Under the pieces are notes generated by a model. That model was given only the letters and a program-made list of their open reading frames with translations, searched no databases and was not told the origin of the DNA. From contig NC_089422.1 in the NCBI RefSeq assembly GCF_013426205.1, forward strand, positions 4,340,001 through 4,404,000: DNA of 64,000 nt, given 5' to 3'. Below are positions 49,892-62,985 of this stretch, piece by piece (positions within the stretch are counted from its first letter, which is position 1; the number at the start of each line of letters is the position of its first letter). Origin of the DNA: Metarhizium brunneum. Its lineage: Eukaryota; Ascomycota; Sordariomycetes; Hypocreales; Clavicipitaceae. A program made the translations under genes and the position numbers.

Positions 49892-51462
49892 CTAGGCTAA
49901 TTTCTCAGTCTGCTCCTCAATAGCGTTCCCGAGTCCATTGTCCACCCTCTTAAACATTTCATAGGTTCTCTTGCGTGTATCAACATGGGCAGCAGACAAG
50001 TGGCCTGCCACGTTCGAAATGAAATTCTCCTGCTGGCCAGGCGTACGTCCCAACACCTCCCACAGCCCTGTGGCCTGGACAAAGTCCTCATCCGTCACAT
50101 CGCCAAAGAGAGCGTGGACAGCTGCACCAGACCACTGCTCATGTGTGACGCTCGGCGTGACGGGCTTGTAGGTCAGTGACCGATAAGAGCTTGGATAATT
50201 GGGATTGGCGCCGTAGTTGCCGTTGACAACCATGCCACCATCTCTTTGGAAAGGGTTGAAAGCATTTAGGGGCTTGTTTACGGGAATCTGTTGGTAGTTT
50301 GTACCTAAGCGGTGGCGATGTGTGTCCGGGTATGAGAAGAGACGGGACTGCAGGACGGGGTCTACGGACGGCTCGATTCCGGGGACGAGGTGGGACGGCG
50401 AAAAGGCGACTTGCTCGATCTCGGCGAAGTAGTTATCGGCGTTTCTGTTGAGGGTGAGCTTCCCGACTGGTCGGAGTGGCACCTCCTTTTGCGGCCAGAC
50501 CTTGGTCAGGTCGAAGATGTTCCAGCGGAACTTTTCAGCCTGCTGTGGCGTGAGGACTTGCACGTAGACAGTCCAGCTGGGGTGTTCACCCTTCTTGATG
50601 GCCTCAAAGAGATCCTGCGTGTGCCAATCCGGATTTTCGGCGGCCATTTTGCCGGCTTCCTCATTGGTGAAGGTCTTGCTGCCTTGGTCCGTCTTGAGGT
50701 GTACCTGGGTGTATACGAAACTGCCGTCTGGCTTGGTCCACTTGTGCGTATGGCCGGAATATCCGTTCATATGGCGGTACGAGTAAGGCGTTCCTCTGTC
50801 TGAGAAGAGGTGCATGACTTGATGGATGGCTTCCTGGTGAGTTGAGAGGTAATCCCAGAACATGGTGGCATCTTTGAGGTTGGTCTGCGGGTTGCGCTTC
50901 TGCGTGTGGATGAACAACGGGAACTTGGTGGGATCTCGAAGGAAGAAGATTGGCGTGTTATTGTAGACCCAGTCAAAGTTACCCTCTTCGGTGTAAAATT
51001 TCACGGAGAAGCCTCGCGGATCACGGGCAGAGTCTGCAGATCCCTTTTCGCCACCAACGGTGGAGAAGCGCGCGACACATGGCGTCTGCTTGCCGATTTG
51101 GTTGAACATGTTCACGCTGGTGATGTCAGTGACGTCGTGGGTGACTGTGAATTCGCCGTATGCACCGGCGCCTTTGGCATGGACGACTCGTTCCGGAATA
51201 CGTTCGCCTGTTCACAGTATGTAAGTATGATGTGTTTATGACTCTGGGGGTAGTTGAAGGTGCTTTTTGTTTATAGTTTGATGAAGAACTTACGATCAAA
51301 ATGAGCTAGGGAATCGATGAGATGAAAGTCCTGTAGTAACAAGGGCCCCATCGGTCCAGGACGCTGCCATCCCTCCGGATTATTGATGGGAGCACCATTG
51401 GATGTTGTGTAGATGGGCTTCTCATTGTAGCGGTATGTCGAGCTCGCCTCGTTGGCACCCAT
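49892..51462 (-). CDS. Small-subunit haem catalase
   Basis: Breaks down H2O2 to water and O2. Two exons: 51462-51294 and 51207-49892, 494 residues, joined in phase 1 inside HFDRERIPERVVHAKG. Length and sequence fit clade 3 small-subunit catalases. Active-site residues are present: distal His66 in RVVHAKGAGAYG, Asn139 in VYNNTPIFF and the haem-ligand Tyr349 in RLFSYPDTHRHRLG. These numbers keep the spacing of human catalase (His75, Asn148, Tyr358). No signal peptide. The C-terminus ends EQTEKLA, without a typical SKL-type peroxisomal signal, so location is uncertain: cytosol, or peroxisome through another route. Downstream lies the rRNA-like NUMT fragment; upstream are 2 kb without a gene. Confidence 0.97.
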
Positions 51463-53444
51463 GGTGACAGTTGAATGGAGATTTGATACAGATCAAGAAA
51501 GGCCCTGCGAGATCCAGTAGAAGTGGTATTGAGGTAGGCTTAATGGATTATCGCGTCCGGAAACTTGAGATACAAGACAGGGAGGTGCAAGTCAGGTCGA
51601 GACAAGATGTATGCCGATATGAATGAACAACCGTAGGACTTCCACTTCTCGGACTACTCCGGACTTGCCAGCACTATATACTACTTAGACTGCTTCGCCT
51701 AAGAAAGGCGTATCGCCACCATATTGTTCACAATACAAACGGGCCGGCCAGCATCCCGTACGTATCTGCCGGTGGGATCCAGCATCATCGAAGTCGGCAC
51801 ATGAATGCTGTCTCGACTTTCCCGCGCCACCGTTGCCAGTCCCCGCGGTGACTGAGTTCGACCACCGATCTCACATACAGTTTGGTGATTGGAGGCGATG
51901 AATAGACGTTGGGAGATGTGAGATGATGGTGGGGCGACGGCCCCAATCATGGTCGAAGTATATCCAAAGGCCCGAGAAGTAAATCTCGAAGCCCTCGAAG
52001 CCACCTGTCCGTGGAATCCGGCCGAGACTAATTCTTGTCCAGATTTCCCACGGTCATTGGAAACGAGCAATGCCGTAGTTGTGTACCAGCCCTGGTATTA
52101 CCAATCATTAAATGTGCACAACTGACCGGCTATAGGAGGCAAAAACAAGAGATTCTGGGAGCAGGATCGAAGGTTCGTTTGTTACGCCGAAATCTTGCAA
52201 CAGGAAGTGTTGTAGCAGCTCCACCAAGTACGGGGCGAGCTCGGCAATTCCAGCGATGAGGAGTTCCTGGCATGAGCTGCCGAATGCTGACCAGATTGAT
52301 TTGTGAATTGAACGATTGGATCGGAAACATTGTTTGTGATGATGGTTGATGTCATGGGTAGCGGGTAGCATTGGCAAAGATGCAAGCGTGCGTTGGGGCC
52401 CTGGGGTGGTGGTGAGTCGTGACGCTTACACTTCGGGATACATGGGAAGGCACGACAGAGGCGACACCGACACCCACAAGGGCAACCTCAACAATGCCAG
52501 GTACCTGTGCCTCCCATGTAGTCATGGTCAAACGCAGCAGGCGATATTTCGGGATCGCGTTCGGCGTTCTTGAACACGCCGCGAGCCATTCGGCCTCTTT
52601 TGAATATTGCAGCCGCCCCACCATGATATCAGACCGAATTCTGATTCCCGTGGGATATTGCTGCTTCCAAAGTCGGTGTTTGACTGTTGTTTTTGTCATC
52701 CCGAGTCATACCCATTGCCGCGGCAGCATCTTGAGGAAGGGCCATGCAAAACACTAGACCATACACAAGGGCAAGGCATAGATATACTAGTCCGTCGTGA
52801 ATTTTGCATGGTTGCTGCAGTCATTCGTTCACGAGTTTAAGTATATCGCCTACATCAATCTGTGGTGAAGTCTTGCTCTCACGCCATAATGACAGACATT
52901 TCCCCCTCAGTAGCTGATTTTGGTTTTATCCGAATCTGCTTTTCACATTATTGCTCGCCTCGCAACTCCCTAATACAACCTGGGTATAGTGTTGATATTT
53001 TTCGCATTGAGCTGGGGCTCATGGGGGACACTCGACTTAACTCGAAACAATAGTGTTCTCCATCAGAATTTGTGAGATCTCTCTATGTAAAGAAAAAGAA
53101 AAGGACCTCGATAGATCCTGATTGTAGTATTAAAGGGTCGTACTATATTACGTCTTCATCGCACTTTGCGTCGCACTCGTTTTCATTGTAGGTCTTTCTC
53201 CTCTTTTTGCAACATGATGGCCAGGTTGGGAGGAAGAAACCCATGGCCAGCCATTGTTGCCAGCACCCTGCAACTCAATGACACTCAATTCCTCTGTTCC
53301 CCCTTCCCATGAAGTTATGATTGCTGTTTACTATGATGCGACGGAATCGTGAGGGAGCCTTTATCATCACGTCGTTTTTTTGTTGTACATATTAAGCGCC
53401 GGAAACCGTAATAACAAAAAAAGAACCCATTGCGTATGCCATGA
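51463..53444. other. Intergenic, 2 kb
   Basis: No gene recognised. The first part is the catalase promoter. Open frames at 51.7-52.7 kb overlap on both strands and have no recognisable domain. Confidence 0.5.
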
Positions 53445-54263
53445 TTATTCCTGGTTAACCGTTTGCTACCAAGCACATCAAAGTCAGCAAATCATCGCCC
53501 GTACACGCGCAATACTCCTCGGTAGAGTGTACTTACGACCAGCCAGTCCATGCCTTCATTGATACCGCTTCCATCAACAGCAGAGCACGCCATGATACTC
53601 CAGTTCCGGTCGCGCAGCTCACCCAGGCGCAGCGCTTCCGAAATCTCGCCCGCGCCCTTTGCGCCGGGCTGATCCTGTTTGTTGGCAAAGACTAACAACG
53701 CCGCGTCTTTGAGCTCTTCCTCGTTGAGCATTGCGGCAAGTTCCTCGGCTGCGGTTTGTAATCGCTCGATATCAGTAGAGTCGACAACGAAGATGACGGC
53801 TGCTGTGTTGGCGTAGTAACATCGCCAGTACGGTCGAATGCTTGTCTGGCCACCGAGATCCTGCACGAGCGTGGCGTTAGTTGCAGCTCTTGTCCTGCTC
53901 ATTTTGCATGGCCATTCTGATATGCGTGTCCAAACATACCCAGACGTTAAAGTTTAAGTTTCTGTATGTCACCGACTCGACGTTGAAGCCGATTGTGGGT
54001 ATCGTAGTGACGACCTCGCCAATCTTTTCGGATATCTGTTAGTATTCGGCCGTTCTCCAATATCAGAACACACTGGACATGTCGTACCTTTAGCCTGTAA
54101 AGCAACGTCGTTTTGCCGGCATTATCCTAATTCAAAACGTGTTAGTTGCCGCCCATTTCACCTCTAGGGAGAATTGCTACAAACATACAAGCCCCAGGAT
54201 CAATATTCTAATCTCCTTCTTCGCCCAAAGCAAGTTGGACAGCCATGACATGCCCGCACCCAT
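53445..54263 (-). CDS. ARL1: ADP-ribosylation factor-like GTPase Arl1
   Basis: Small GTPase of the trans-Golgi that recruits GRIP-domain golgins. Five exons: 54263-54189, 54126-54088 (39 nt), 54023-53940, 53860-53537 and 53465-53445 (21 nt), 180 residues, the usual size. It starts MGAGMSWLS: Gly2 is the likely N-myristoylation site. G-box motifs: GLDNAGKTT (P-loop, split by intron 1), [22 protein letters not shown] (split by intron 3), NKQD and CSA. After the last intron the protein ends VQTVNQE; reading through the GTAAGT donor would give an unrelated tail instead. All introns are 37-80 nt. It is divergent from RPL39, with 748 bp between start codons. Confidence 0.96.
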
Positions 54264-55011
54264 GGTGACTAAAGTTAAGATGTTTGCGTACACGGCGAGT
54301 GCAGGGAACCAAACAAATCAGCGTTGGCTAGATGCGGTGCCGAGGATCAGGGAAAAGCTCAGGTTGTAGTTCTCGAGGCCCCCAACACGCGTGGTCACTT
54401 GATCGGACGAATCGGGGTGGATATCGTACACAGATAACAAGAAACGGAATAAAATGGAGAAGAGAAAGATGACCGCTGGCTTCGTTGGCTTCGTCCTCTA
54501 TCTGCGTGCTTCCCTGATGGTTTTCAATGTTCCGTGGCAAGAATTCCGACAGGAGGCAAGCATTAATTAGAAATCAGTCTCCTATTCTGGAACCTCTGTC
54601 GGACACCACCAACATTCCCGATTTCTGGGGGCGGCGGGCCAGGGACATGATCTAGACCCTGCTCTCTTGGTTACGGTTGGCTGCAGACACTGGACATAAT
54701 TAATGGGACACACTGCATACTAATTTGCATACCACGACTGTCCGTGTGATTTTGTTTGCCAGCCGGCCAGACCATACTTAGTCAGCACACTTGTTTGTGC
54801 GAGGCAGCCCATCGCAGTAAACAGCTGGCATTTATGCCTGAGGCAGGAACAGCCACACCAGTCATGCTCAGCCACACACTCTCTCGCACCAGCCGCACCA
54901 CACATCCTCGCTAGGGTTTTACGCCCTCGAGTGCGGGCCAAAAATCCTCTCGGTCTCAACTCCACGAAATTCCTCATCACTTTAGCGACTCGACACGCAA
55001 AGCCAACCAAG
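54264..55011. promoter_or_regulatory. Divergent promoter region between ARL1 and RPL39
   Basis: The 748 bp between the two start codons must hold the promoters of both genes. TACTTAGTC and CTCTCGCACCAGCCGCACC-type C-rich sequences precede RPL39, including TAGGGTTTTACGCCCTCG at about 54914, which may be a ribosomal-gene element (TAGGGTTT-like); that reading is inference. No other gene is visible. Confidence 0.4.
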
Positions 55012-55444
55012 ATGCCGGTATGCCGCCCTGCGACGCTGTCCACGACGACGCTCATGTTCAGAGAATGCACATTGCATGTTTTGCTCGCTCTCACATTCTC
55101 TGATCATTCTGCGCGTCGTGTGACGCACCCCGATCGTCCCGTCACCGAAAACACCATGAAACGCTGACATTTCATCAATAGAGCCACAAGTCTTTCCGTA
55201 CCAAGCAGAAGCTTGCCAAGGCACAGAAGCAGAACCGCCCTGTGCCTCAATGGATTAGACTCCGAACCAACAACTCCGTCCGGTATGCATTATCTCACTG
55301 TGTTTCCGCTTTGTCGATCGAGTCTTGATGGACAAGGCCACCTGGGAAGAAACAACAGAAACTTGCCTGCTAACATGTCCTTTTCATTTTCGCAGCTACA
55401 ACGCCAAGAGACGGCACTGGAGAAAGACCCGCCTCGGCATCTAA
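55012..55444 (+). CDS. RPL39: 60S ribosomal protein eL39
   Basis: Small basic protein lining the exit tunnel of the large ribosomal subunit. Three exons: 55012-55017, 55182-55282 and 55396-55444, 51 residues, exactly the family length. Exon 1 codes only Met-Pro (6 nt). Assembled sequence begins [19 protein letters not shown], continues [20 protein letters not shown] and ends [11 protein letters not shown], matching eL39 along its whole length. Introns are 164 and 113 nt. The gene is easily missed because no single exon makes a long open frame. It converges on SKP1. Confidence 0.97.
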
Positions 55445-56292
55445 ACTGTTTCGCCTACGACAATTCTCGACTCCTCTACCCATCAAATGTCGCCGACTAT
55501 TGCAATTTTTTTCTCGCCATGGCTTCACAGTGAGATGGATTGAATTATCTTCGAAGGAATTCTAGAGGACATACACTTTACTGCTGCTCAGAGCGTAAAG
55601 TTGAACAAGGAAGAAACGGGGAGATGTGTTAAAACGTACCGAATTATAAGGCAGGGTTTTATTTGCCAGGTTTATCGCGAATTTCGCCGCCATTACTGCA
55701 TGAAACGGTCGGGTTCAAGGAAGGAATGCACAATTTTGATGTCTCTGAAATAAAACGGGAAATGTTACTAGGATGGATCTGCACATCGTGATGCTATTGT
55801 AGATGATTGCTCGCACATCAATGATCTCCGACCATCGGGAGGGAAGTAGTCAGTATTTGTCGGAGATGGTATTGTCTCCGCTCGCCTCCGCGGCTCATAG
55901 CCCGCATATATCCATCGCAATGTTCCCAGGGCCGTCCATAATCCTCGCAGCGCCAGCGACGCTTGTGTGACCCTTTGCAATGACATCAGGGCGTGACGAT
56001 CTGATACTGTTTTCACTCGAACGACTACGTTTCCTTATACACGATATCACTTGCACATTGACACAAGAAGACATTGGAGTGATAGTTTTGGAATTCTCAC
56101 CTACTCTAACTTTAAAGCTAGGATGTTTACGCGTAAACCAGAAGCAAGGTAGAATCCATCGTCAATACCATGTAATCAGCCCCACGAACGCCCGAGTTGC
56201 ATGGCAGAGGTGGCCTTTTGCGAAGCAGAAAGTAAGAAATCAGAGATAAAATCTAATGAGTCGGGACCAGCTCATTTCGACTACGTGCTCCA
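55445..56292. other. Intergenic between convergent RPL39 and SKP1
   Basis: No gene recognised. It presumably holds the two 3' untranslated regions. Confidence 0.5.
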
Positions 56293-57024
56293 TTACCGGT
56301 CCTCGGCCCACTCGTTCTCTCTTCGGATCTGCTCCTCCTCCTCGGGGGTAAAGTCATTGGTGATGTTGAAAGTCTTGCGGATCTCTTCTGGTGACTTTCC
56401 CTTGATCATGTTGGCCACAGTCTTACAGCCGACATCAAGCAGCGGCTTGATGTCAAGGTAGTTGGCAGCCTGCCGACAGTCAGTCTGCGAAAAGATGGCA
56501 TGGATGGTGATGAAATGGTAATCGAGCATGGACTTACCAGAATAATCTCAAACAGCATTTCCTGGTCAACCTGCATGAACTTTTGGTCCCACTCCTCGAT
56601 GTCGGTGGTACGTCGTCGGCCGTCAGACTCATCGTCTTGAGCTTGAGGAGGATCGTTGCGGTGATGCTCGCACCACTCGATAACCTTGCGGAGGACGGCC
56701 TCGTTTACCTGCATCAGTTAGCGATGATGCTGGTAGATTAAGCGGGTTGATAGAAAGCCTAGCAAGGCTGGCTGGGTGATGCAACATACGTTGGGAATTG
56801 GGATAGGATTATCCTGGCTGATGGTGTCATAACCAATGTCCTCCATCATGTGCTTAATGAGAATGGAGCGCTGGGCAACAACACGGTCTAACTAAGGAGT
56901 CAGTGCGAACTCTTCGACCGGCGAAACTTGCAAGTAAGTCGGGCAGTCACCTACCGACTTGCAAAGTGGCATTATCGTTGGAGACCAAGTAGACCTTGGC
57001 ACCCGACGTGTCTTCGGCGGACAT
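56293..57024 (-). CDS. SKP1: Skp1, adaptor subunit of SCF ubiquitin ligases
   Basis: Connects F-box proteins to cullin in SCF ligases; in filamentous fungi it is also known as SconC in sulfur regulation. Four exons: 57024-56955, 56887-56790, 56708-56538 and 56469-56293, 171 residues. The N-terminal BTB/POZ-like part reads [21 protein letters not shown], then [12 protein letters not shown]. The middle has the conserved [12 protein letters not shown] and [29 protein letters not shown]. The C-terminal F-box-binding end is [22 protein letters not shown] with the terminal [10 protein letters not shown]. All junctions join in frame. A TTATATAG sequence 71 bp before the ATG (57095-57102) may be a TATA box. 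A 15-bp direct repeat lies just beyond it. Confidence 0.97.
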
Positions 57025-60000
57025 TTTGACGAACGAGAATGGATAGTGTTTCGGAGTGAGGAAGATGGCGTATCAAAAAGGTTGAGGTAGCGAGTTATAT
57101 AGAGGAAGTAAAGCGCAGTTGCTGTTGAGGCAGTAAAGCGCAGTTGTTCTTGAAGTGGGCTGGGCAGTGTTTTTTATACCCGGCTGGCTGCAGATGATGA
57201 TGATGATGAATGAAGGTAGGTTTAGAGAGTTCGCAGGTTCGGTTCACAGCCAGAACAGCACAAAGTTTCAACTAGGGCCACTGCGGGGTTTCGAACGTTT
57301 GGCAGGAGAACAGGCTAGCCACTACAGTCAGTGGACGGCGCCAGAAAAGGACGGATGGAGCCGATGTGGGTTCAATGTTGACTCCAGTGCTCAGTGCTGC
57401 GCTTAGTGCTCTGCTCAGAGAGGTCCGGTGCTATTCACATCCAAGTTGCAACAAACGTGAAAGAGTCACGGGCAAATGGGGAAAAAGTGCACAGGTAGTT
57501 GTGTATTTTTTCAGATCAATCGCGAGGCGTGCCCTTGATTAGGAGCTGCGCTCTTTGAACTCTGCGCGGGAAGAGGAAGGCTCTTGCTATGAACTTTGGA
57601 GCAAAGACAAACAAACTTACTGAGCCTATGTTTAGACGTGGGAAAACGATCCTTTGCACTTGCAGAGCTTAACGGTGATGGCCGCAGGCTAAAGAATTCT
57701 GGTGTATCGATGAGAAATTTGAAAAGACAATCAAACATCAATACATTGAGTGCAATGAGTGAGCATGTGTACATGCATGTGTACCTACTAAGTCCCTACT
57801 TTGGGTATAAGTACCTAGGTAGTAGACAGGTGCGCACCAAGTAATTCAGCTACTTTATTCAGGCGCCATAGCACGAGTCGCTAAACTTAAGGTTGAGATG
57901 GACCAGTTAATAAATGCTCTAAGGTACAGATGTCAAGTGCAATGGCTTTTTAATGTTGGACGGGCCCCTTGAGCAGGGCATCGGAGGTACTGGCTTCAAC
58001 TTAATGTTGGCATGGGTTGTTGCTCAACTGGTTGAGCCTTTCAATGTTATCGAATCAAGCACTGTTCAGTTAGCACGCAGTGGAGCGCTGCTGCCTTGCC
58101 TCGTTTGGCAACCACCGCTTGACCTCTCGATTTCAATGTTCAATGTTATGCAGCCAACTGGGGTCTGCCATGTCAACCCCAACACTAAGCCTCCATGAAG
58201 CCATTCAATATTGATGTGTGATACGAACCAAAATCCACCAAGATTCAAGCAGACTTGGGAAGGCCATGCACTAAACGGTTCATCGCTTGATTCTTCTGGC
58301 TTCATCGACGAGAAGTCACCTGGTCGTGGCCGAAGAATCACAACTACTCCGTACGCCGTAGGGCTCTCTTCTCGCAGCCTGTCGTGCAGACTGCCGACTT
58401 ATACATTCCGCGAGCATGCATAAGTAGGCAGTATGGCACTACATAAGACGACGTCCATCACAACCTGTGCTTCTCTGCAAGCATCCTCGATGAACCACTC
58501 CAACCTCTCACTTACTCACTTGGCACGATTCGAAGCGCTTCTCCAGGCTCCCTGCCCTCTTGTGAAATTCAATTCACTCCCGTCTCAGATCGCAATACGA
58601 CAACGTTCTAGCCCCGACATATTGGCGTATCGCGCCGTCCGCATTCGGGTCTGGAACGGCTGCCTCGGGTATGCCACTACTAGTAGGTAGCTGTCCCTGC
58701 GCATTCCCATGTACGAAGCCATCTAACATACTCCTAGATTCCTTGTTTCAACCGAAGTCGATGCGCATTCCTTGCAACGGCAGGCTTCTTGCGCAAAAAG
58801 TACGGAGCAGTGGTTACGACTACCTTCTGTGTATGGGCCATTCTTGACCTTGCCTGATGGCGCAAGGACTCCAATGACATACCTTTGTGGCCAGTGACGC
58901 AAAGATCAGAGCCCTCCGCCGCACAAGGGAGCATCAAGCTTGGCCGAGGAGGTTGCACCGTAGCGGCAAGCCTGTCTGGGGAGCTGGGGTTGTCCGCGAC
59001 GTGCTGAAGCTTCCCCAGTGCTGTGGGTGATGTCCTCTGTCCTCGTCACGGGGCCTTATTATAGCGATGGAAGCCATCAACTTGAGGAAGTTGGGCGCTG
59101 TGTGCATACAGTAACAATGTCCACATATCAGACAGCTGAACAATGGACAGACCCAGAGCTCAGAGACCCTGGGCTCCCGTGACAAAGAGTCAGGTCCATT
59201 TCTATGTCTTGGTTAGCCCCGTTAGCTAGCCCATTTCTTTGGGTGGCATCGGGGATCGGGGATCCAGGACCATTGTCTGGTTGCGTCTTGTTAGATTGCC
59301 GACCCATGTTTTTTTTGTTGACCAGGGGGAGCGTGCCTGGCGTGACGCGATGCAATGTCCAAACCGTCAATGAGTCTCCATAGTCCTCTTTGTGAAGTTG
59401 ATGCGGAATAACAAGCCCTAGTATCCGGGTCCCGAGGCTGCTGGGCTCCATGCCGCCTGCAGCTTAGCGGCGGTCCTGCCCTGTTATTGACCTGAGAGGG
59501 GAGGACATCAACCTTTAAGCATTCTTCGGGCCGTTGATCTGTGGACGCACTCGTCAAGCTGTCAGCCTCTCAGCCTCTCCGCCTCCCATCGAACTACTCA
59601 ATATCGACTGGACCCGTCAACCGATTTAGCAACACCATACATACATACATACCACATGTCAGAGGTCAGCGATTGGCGATTGGCGGGTTTGGGAGACAGA
59701 CCCCTGGTGCTGACACCCCCAACGCATGTTTGGCTCATTGTTGGCAGAGAGCCCCTATTCTTGGGGTCTGTTGATGCGAGACGTTCCCGTCTGTTTGCCT
59801 GCTAGCACTCTGTATTGCTATGCGCTCCGTACTCCGTACACGTGTAGGCAGCCGTCCAAGCTGTCAAGTCTCTCGAGTGCCGGCGACAGGGTCGACGGAG
59901 CCGGAGACGGCGAATACAAGGCACACCCAAGTGGTAAGGTGCAAAATGAAGAGATGAAAAGAAGAACAAAGGAGCATACTAGAACAAATTCATGATAAAA

Positions 60001-60714
60001 CGGATGAGCGAAACAAAAACCAAGGGCGTGATGCGATCAGGCTATCCACCCCCTGATGACAATGACCCTCCGTCATTATCAGGTCTGGTCACAGGTGCTA
60101 GGTACGGAGTACTAGTACTACACCCACTGCAGTAGTACGTGGTTACTAGGTGCCAGGCTGCCCCGTCAGCCTTGCAAGCTCCAGTCTCAAGCTCGTGCCC
60201 CCTGTCCTCTGAGCATCAAGTGGACACCCCTTTTTTTTTCCAAGCTCAGCCAGCACTGATGAGCTCTTTAATAAACGTGTCTTATCGCTGGCCGTGTCCC
60301 AACTCCTGCTTGAGTGTGTCGTACTGTTAGTACTTGGACTCCTGCTCCCACTCCATACGCCTTGATAAAATTAATTAATCTGTCTTGTTTGCCCCCGTTG
60401 ATATTTTTCCCGCTCTCCATATTCTACCTTCAGGCCGATGGCGCTGCGCAAATAGCCCTTCAGCTTCAGCTTCGTGTTACCTGGCTTGTATTGTCATCTA
60501 CTCTGTAATCTCTTTCACAGCTTACTTCGTTCTGCCCGACACACCTTCGTCGCGCCTACGTCGTCGATTTGCTTCTGTACGCGCTGCCGCTCTGGAAGCG
60601 TCCACCATCGACTCGCCATCCTTTTCATCTCCCATGTCTTTGCCTGCTTTTCGCTACATCTTCGACCTCATGCCTGCCGTGTCATCGACTACCGCGAGGT
60701 ACTGTTGCTGAACT
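57025..60714. other. Intergenic, 3.7 kb
   Basis: No gene recognised. It contains the SKP1 promoter, a GATGAT trinucleotide run at about 57195, GTGCTCAGTGCT-type repeats near 57390, TACTCCGTA/TACGGAGTA nonamers at 58345, 59830 and 60103, and a C/T-rich leader ahead of SMP3 from about 60380. Confidence 0.5.
57108..57146. repeat. 15-bp direct repeat upstream of SKP1
   Basis: AGTAAAGCGCAGTTG occurs at 57108-57122 and again at 57132-57146, 24 bp apart, 84 bp or more before the SKP1 start codon. Possibly a duplicated regulatory site. Confidence 0.75.
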
Positions 60715-62678
60715 ATGTGGCGGCGCACTTATCTGCTTCTCGTTCTGATACGGCTGTGGTTCGCCCTGTCCCCCAGCTACCTACACCCGGACGAGAACTT
60801 CCAGGGCCCCGAGATTATAGCCGGTACGTCGATATTTTTTATTTTTTTTCGTCCTGATGCCGCGCATTTGAGTCTTGTCATTCTCGGGCTCATGCTCATG
60901 CGCCGGTCTCGTTTGTGTTGTCCCTACACCAGGTACAAGGTGGAGCTTGGAGCTGCGGCTGGTGCCCTGGTGTCTCGACAGACTCGTCCGGTCAAGTCAC
61001 GCGCTCGCCATGCTCTTGTGCTCTGGTCCTGTGAGAGCAGCCTTGCTGACCAAAACATGTTTTCAAATCCACAGGCCAGATCTTTAGTTATCCCGTCCGA
61101 AGAACCTGGGAGTTTACGAGCGAGCACCCGATACGGAGCGTCTTCCCGCTATGGCCCGTCTATGGGCTGCCAATGCTACTCCTTCGATGGTTGTGGATTG
61201 GCAACGGCCATGATGGCGAAATTCCGCCCATCGCTGTATTTTGGACTTTGCGAGTTCTCATGTTCCTGATTAGCTTTGTCTTGGAGGACTGGGCCCTCCA
61301 CGAACTGATACCCTCACCGCGACATCGACGTGTCGCTGTGCTCTTGGTGGCATCGTCGTATGTCACCTGGACATATCAGACACACACCTTTTCGAACTCG
61401 GTGGAAACTCTGGTCGTAGCTTGGAGTCTGGTTTTGATTCAGCGCATTGTGGATACTCGGGTATGATGATTCCCCTCCCCGCAGTTTTGCCTCGACCAAA
61501 ATTTCATTTTACGGCGTCTCACTGACTCTTCCGTTTCAGCAACAATCGTCGCTTTTATCTTCGACAGTGCTCGGCATTGTCGCCGTCTTTGGAGTGTTTA
61601 ACCGAATCACCTTCCCAGCGTTCTTGTTAATTCCTGGCCTTCGTTTGATACCCCATTTTTTGAATAAGTCAGTGGTCTCTTCCTCCACTCACGAGGCATC
61701 CTCGTGGAGTATCGTGCTGACTATCAAAGCAGACCTTTTTCTTTTGTGGCCCTGGCTTCGGCTGCTTTAATAACCACTGTAATAGCTATCGCGCTGGATA
61801 CCGCTTTCTACTCATCTGAGCCCGTTACTTGGGCCAACCTAATCTCCAGACCTACAATCACCCCGCTCAACTTCTTCCTCTATAACTCGGACACGGCAAA
61901 CCTTGCCCAGCATGGTATACATCCGTGGTACCAACATGTTGCGGCAAACCTTCCGCAGCTCCTTGGACCTGCAGCTGCTTTAGTCTTCGCCAAACCTCAT
62001 TTGTCGCTGAGACTTTACTCCGCTATTTCTGGACTTTTTGTCCTATCTATATTCCCGCATCAAGAAGCTCGTTTTCTATTGCCCACCGTGCCCCTAATTC
62101 TATCATCAGTCGAGCTACCCAAGAATAAGATCTTGCTGCGAACTTGGGCAGGGGCATGGATCATCTTCAACCTATTTTTGGGGGTGTTAATGGGCATTTA
62201 CCACCAAGGTGGTGTCGTTCCCGGCCAGGTCTTTATGAGCAAGCAACCAGACGCGACCCAGGCCATTTGGTGGAAGACCTACACCCCGCCAATATGGCTC
62301 CTCAACGGCAAGAACGAGGTTCTGCAAACAAGGGATGTCATGGGTCTAAAGGGCGATGCATTGCTCACACAACTGACGGAGCTCGCCACTTGTGACACAC
62401 CCGCTGATCGACGTAATCAAGAGTACTTGAAGGAGAAGAATGGGACATACCTTATTGCGCCAGCTTCAGCAACTTGGCTGGACCCGTATCTCTCAAACAA
62501 GGGATTGCACGGGTTGCGATTCCGAGAAGTATGGCGTTACAGAAAACATTTGAACCTGGACGACCTCGATTTTGGGGATGATGGTATTTGGAATACGCTG
62601 TCGCGGGTGATTGGCCGACGGGGCTTGATAGCATGGAGGGTAACCAAAAGCTGTCAAAAATTAAGTAATTCAAGCTAG
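60715..62678 (+). CDS. SMP3: GPI mannosyltransferase 4 (Smp3, GT22 family)
   Basis: ER membrane enzyme that adds the fourth mannose to the GPI-anchor core, using dolichol-phosphate mannose. Four exons: 60715-60823, 61075-61460, 61540-61667 and 61733-62678, 522 residues. The N-terminus is hydrophobic ([13 protein letters not shown]) and is followed by the GT22 motif region [19 protein letters not shown]. Conserved blocks follow: [51 protein letters not shown] and [13 protein letters not shown]. Several hydrophobic membrane spans are visible. The last intron (61668-61732) has a GCTGAC branch site; splicing yields [12 protein letters not shown], which restores frame. The 251-nt first intron is the longest; its position is fixed by the GQIFSYP match. 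It converges on RPL10A. Confidence 0.94.
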
Positions 62679-62985
62679 AATATTGAACATATATCGTAAC
62701 AATATGTACCCATTTACCTCATGTGTCATGTGTTCAAGCGTGCCGTACTGCAGATATAGCGTCGGTTTCAAAGCTCGTGGTATGTCAGCGCCACCAGAGA
62801 TCCGGTCGCTGGCCTGTTGTACCTACAACTACAGCTTGGCAGATATCACAGCAAGAGGGAGGAACCTATAATGCAACAACTTGACTCCTGTATTGAGATT
62901 CTAGTCTAAGCAAGTCCTGGCCAGTTCACTCAGATCAAAGAACCCCCCAAAACAAGCACAACTGAACCGTCATTTTTGAGGCCAC
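62679..62985. other. Intergenic between convergent SMP3 and RPL10A
   Basis: About 300 bp with no gene seen; must hold both 3' ends. Confidence 0.5.

Noticed and set aside
51699..52070. 123-codon minus-strand frame upstream of catalase
   Set aside because: It starts with a non-ATG codon, has no recognisable domain, and I could not extend it with convincing exons.
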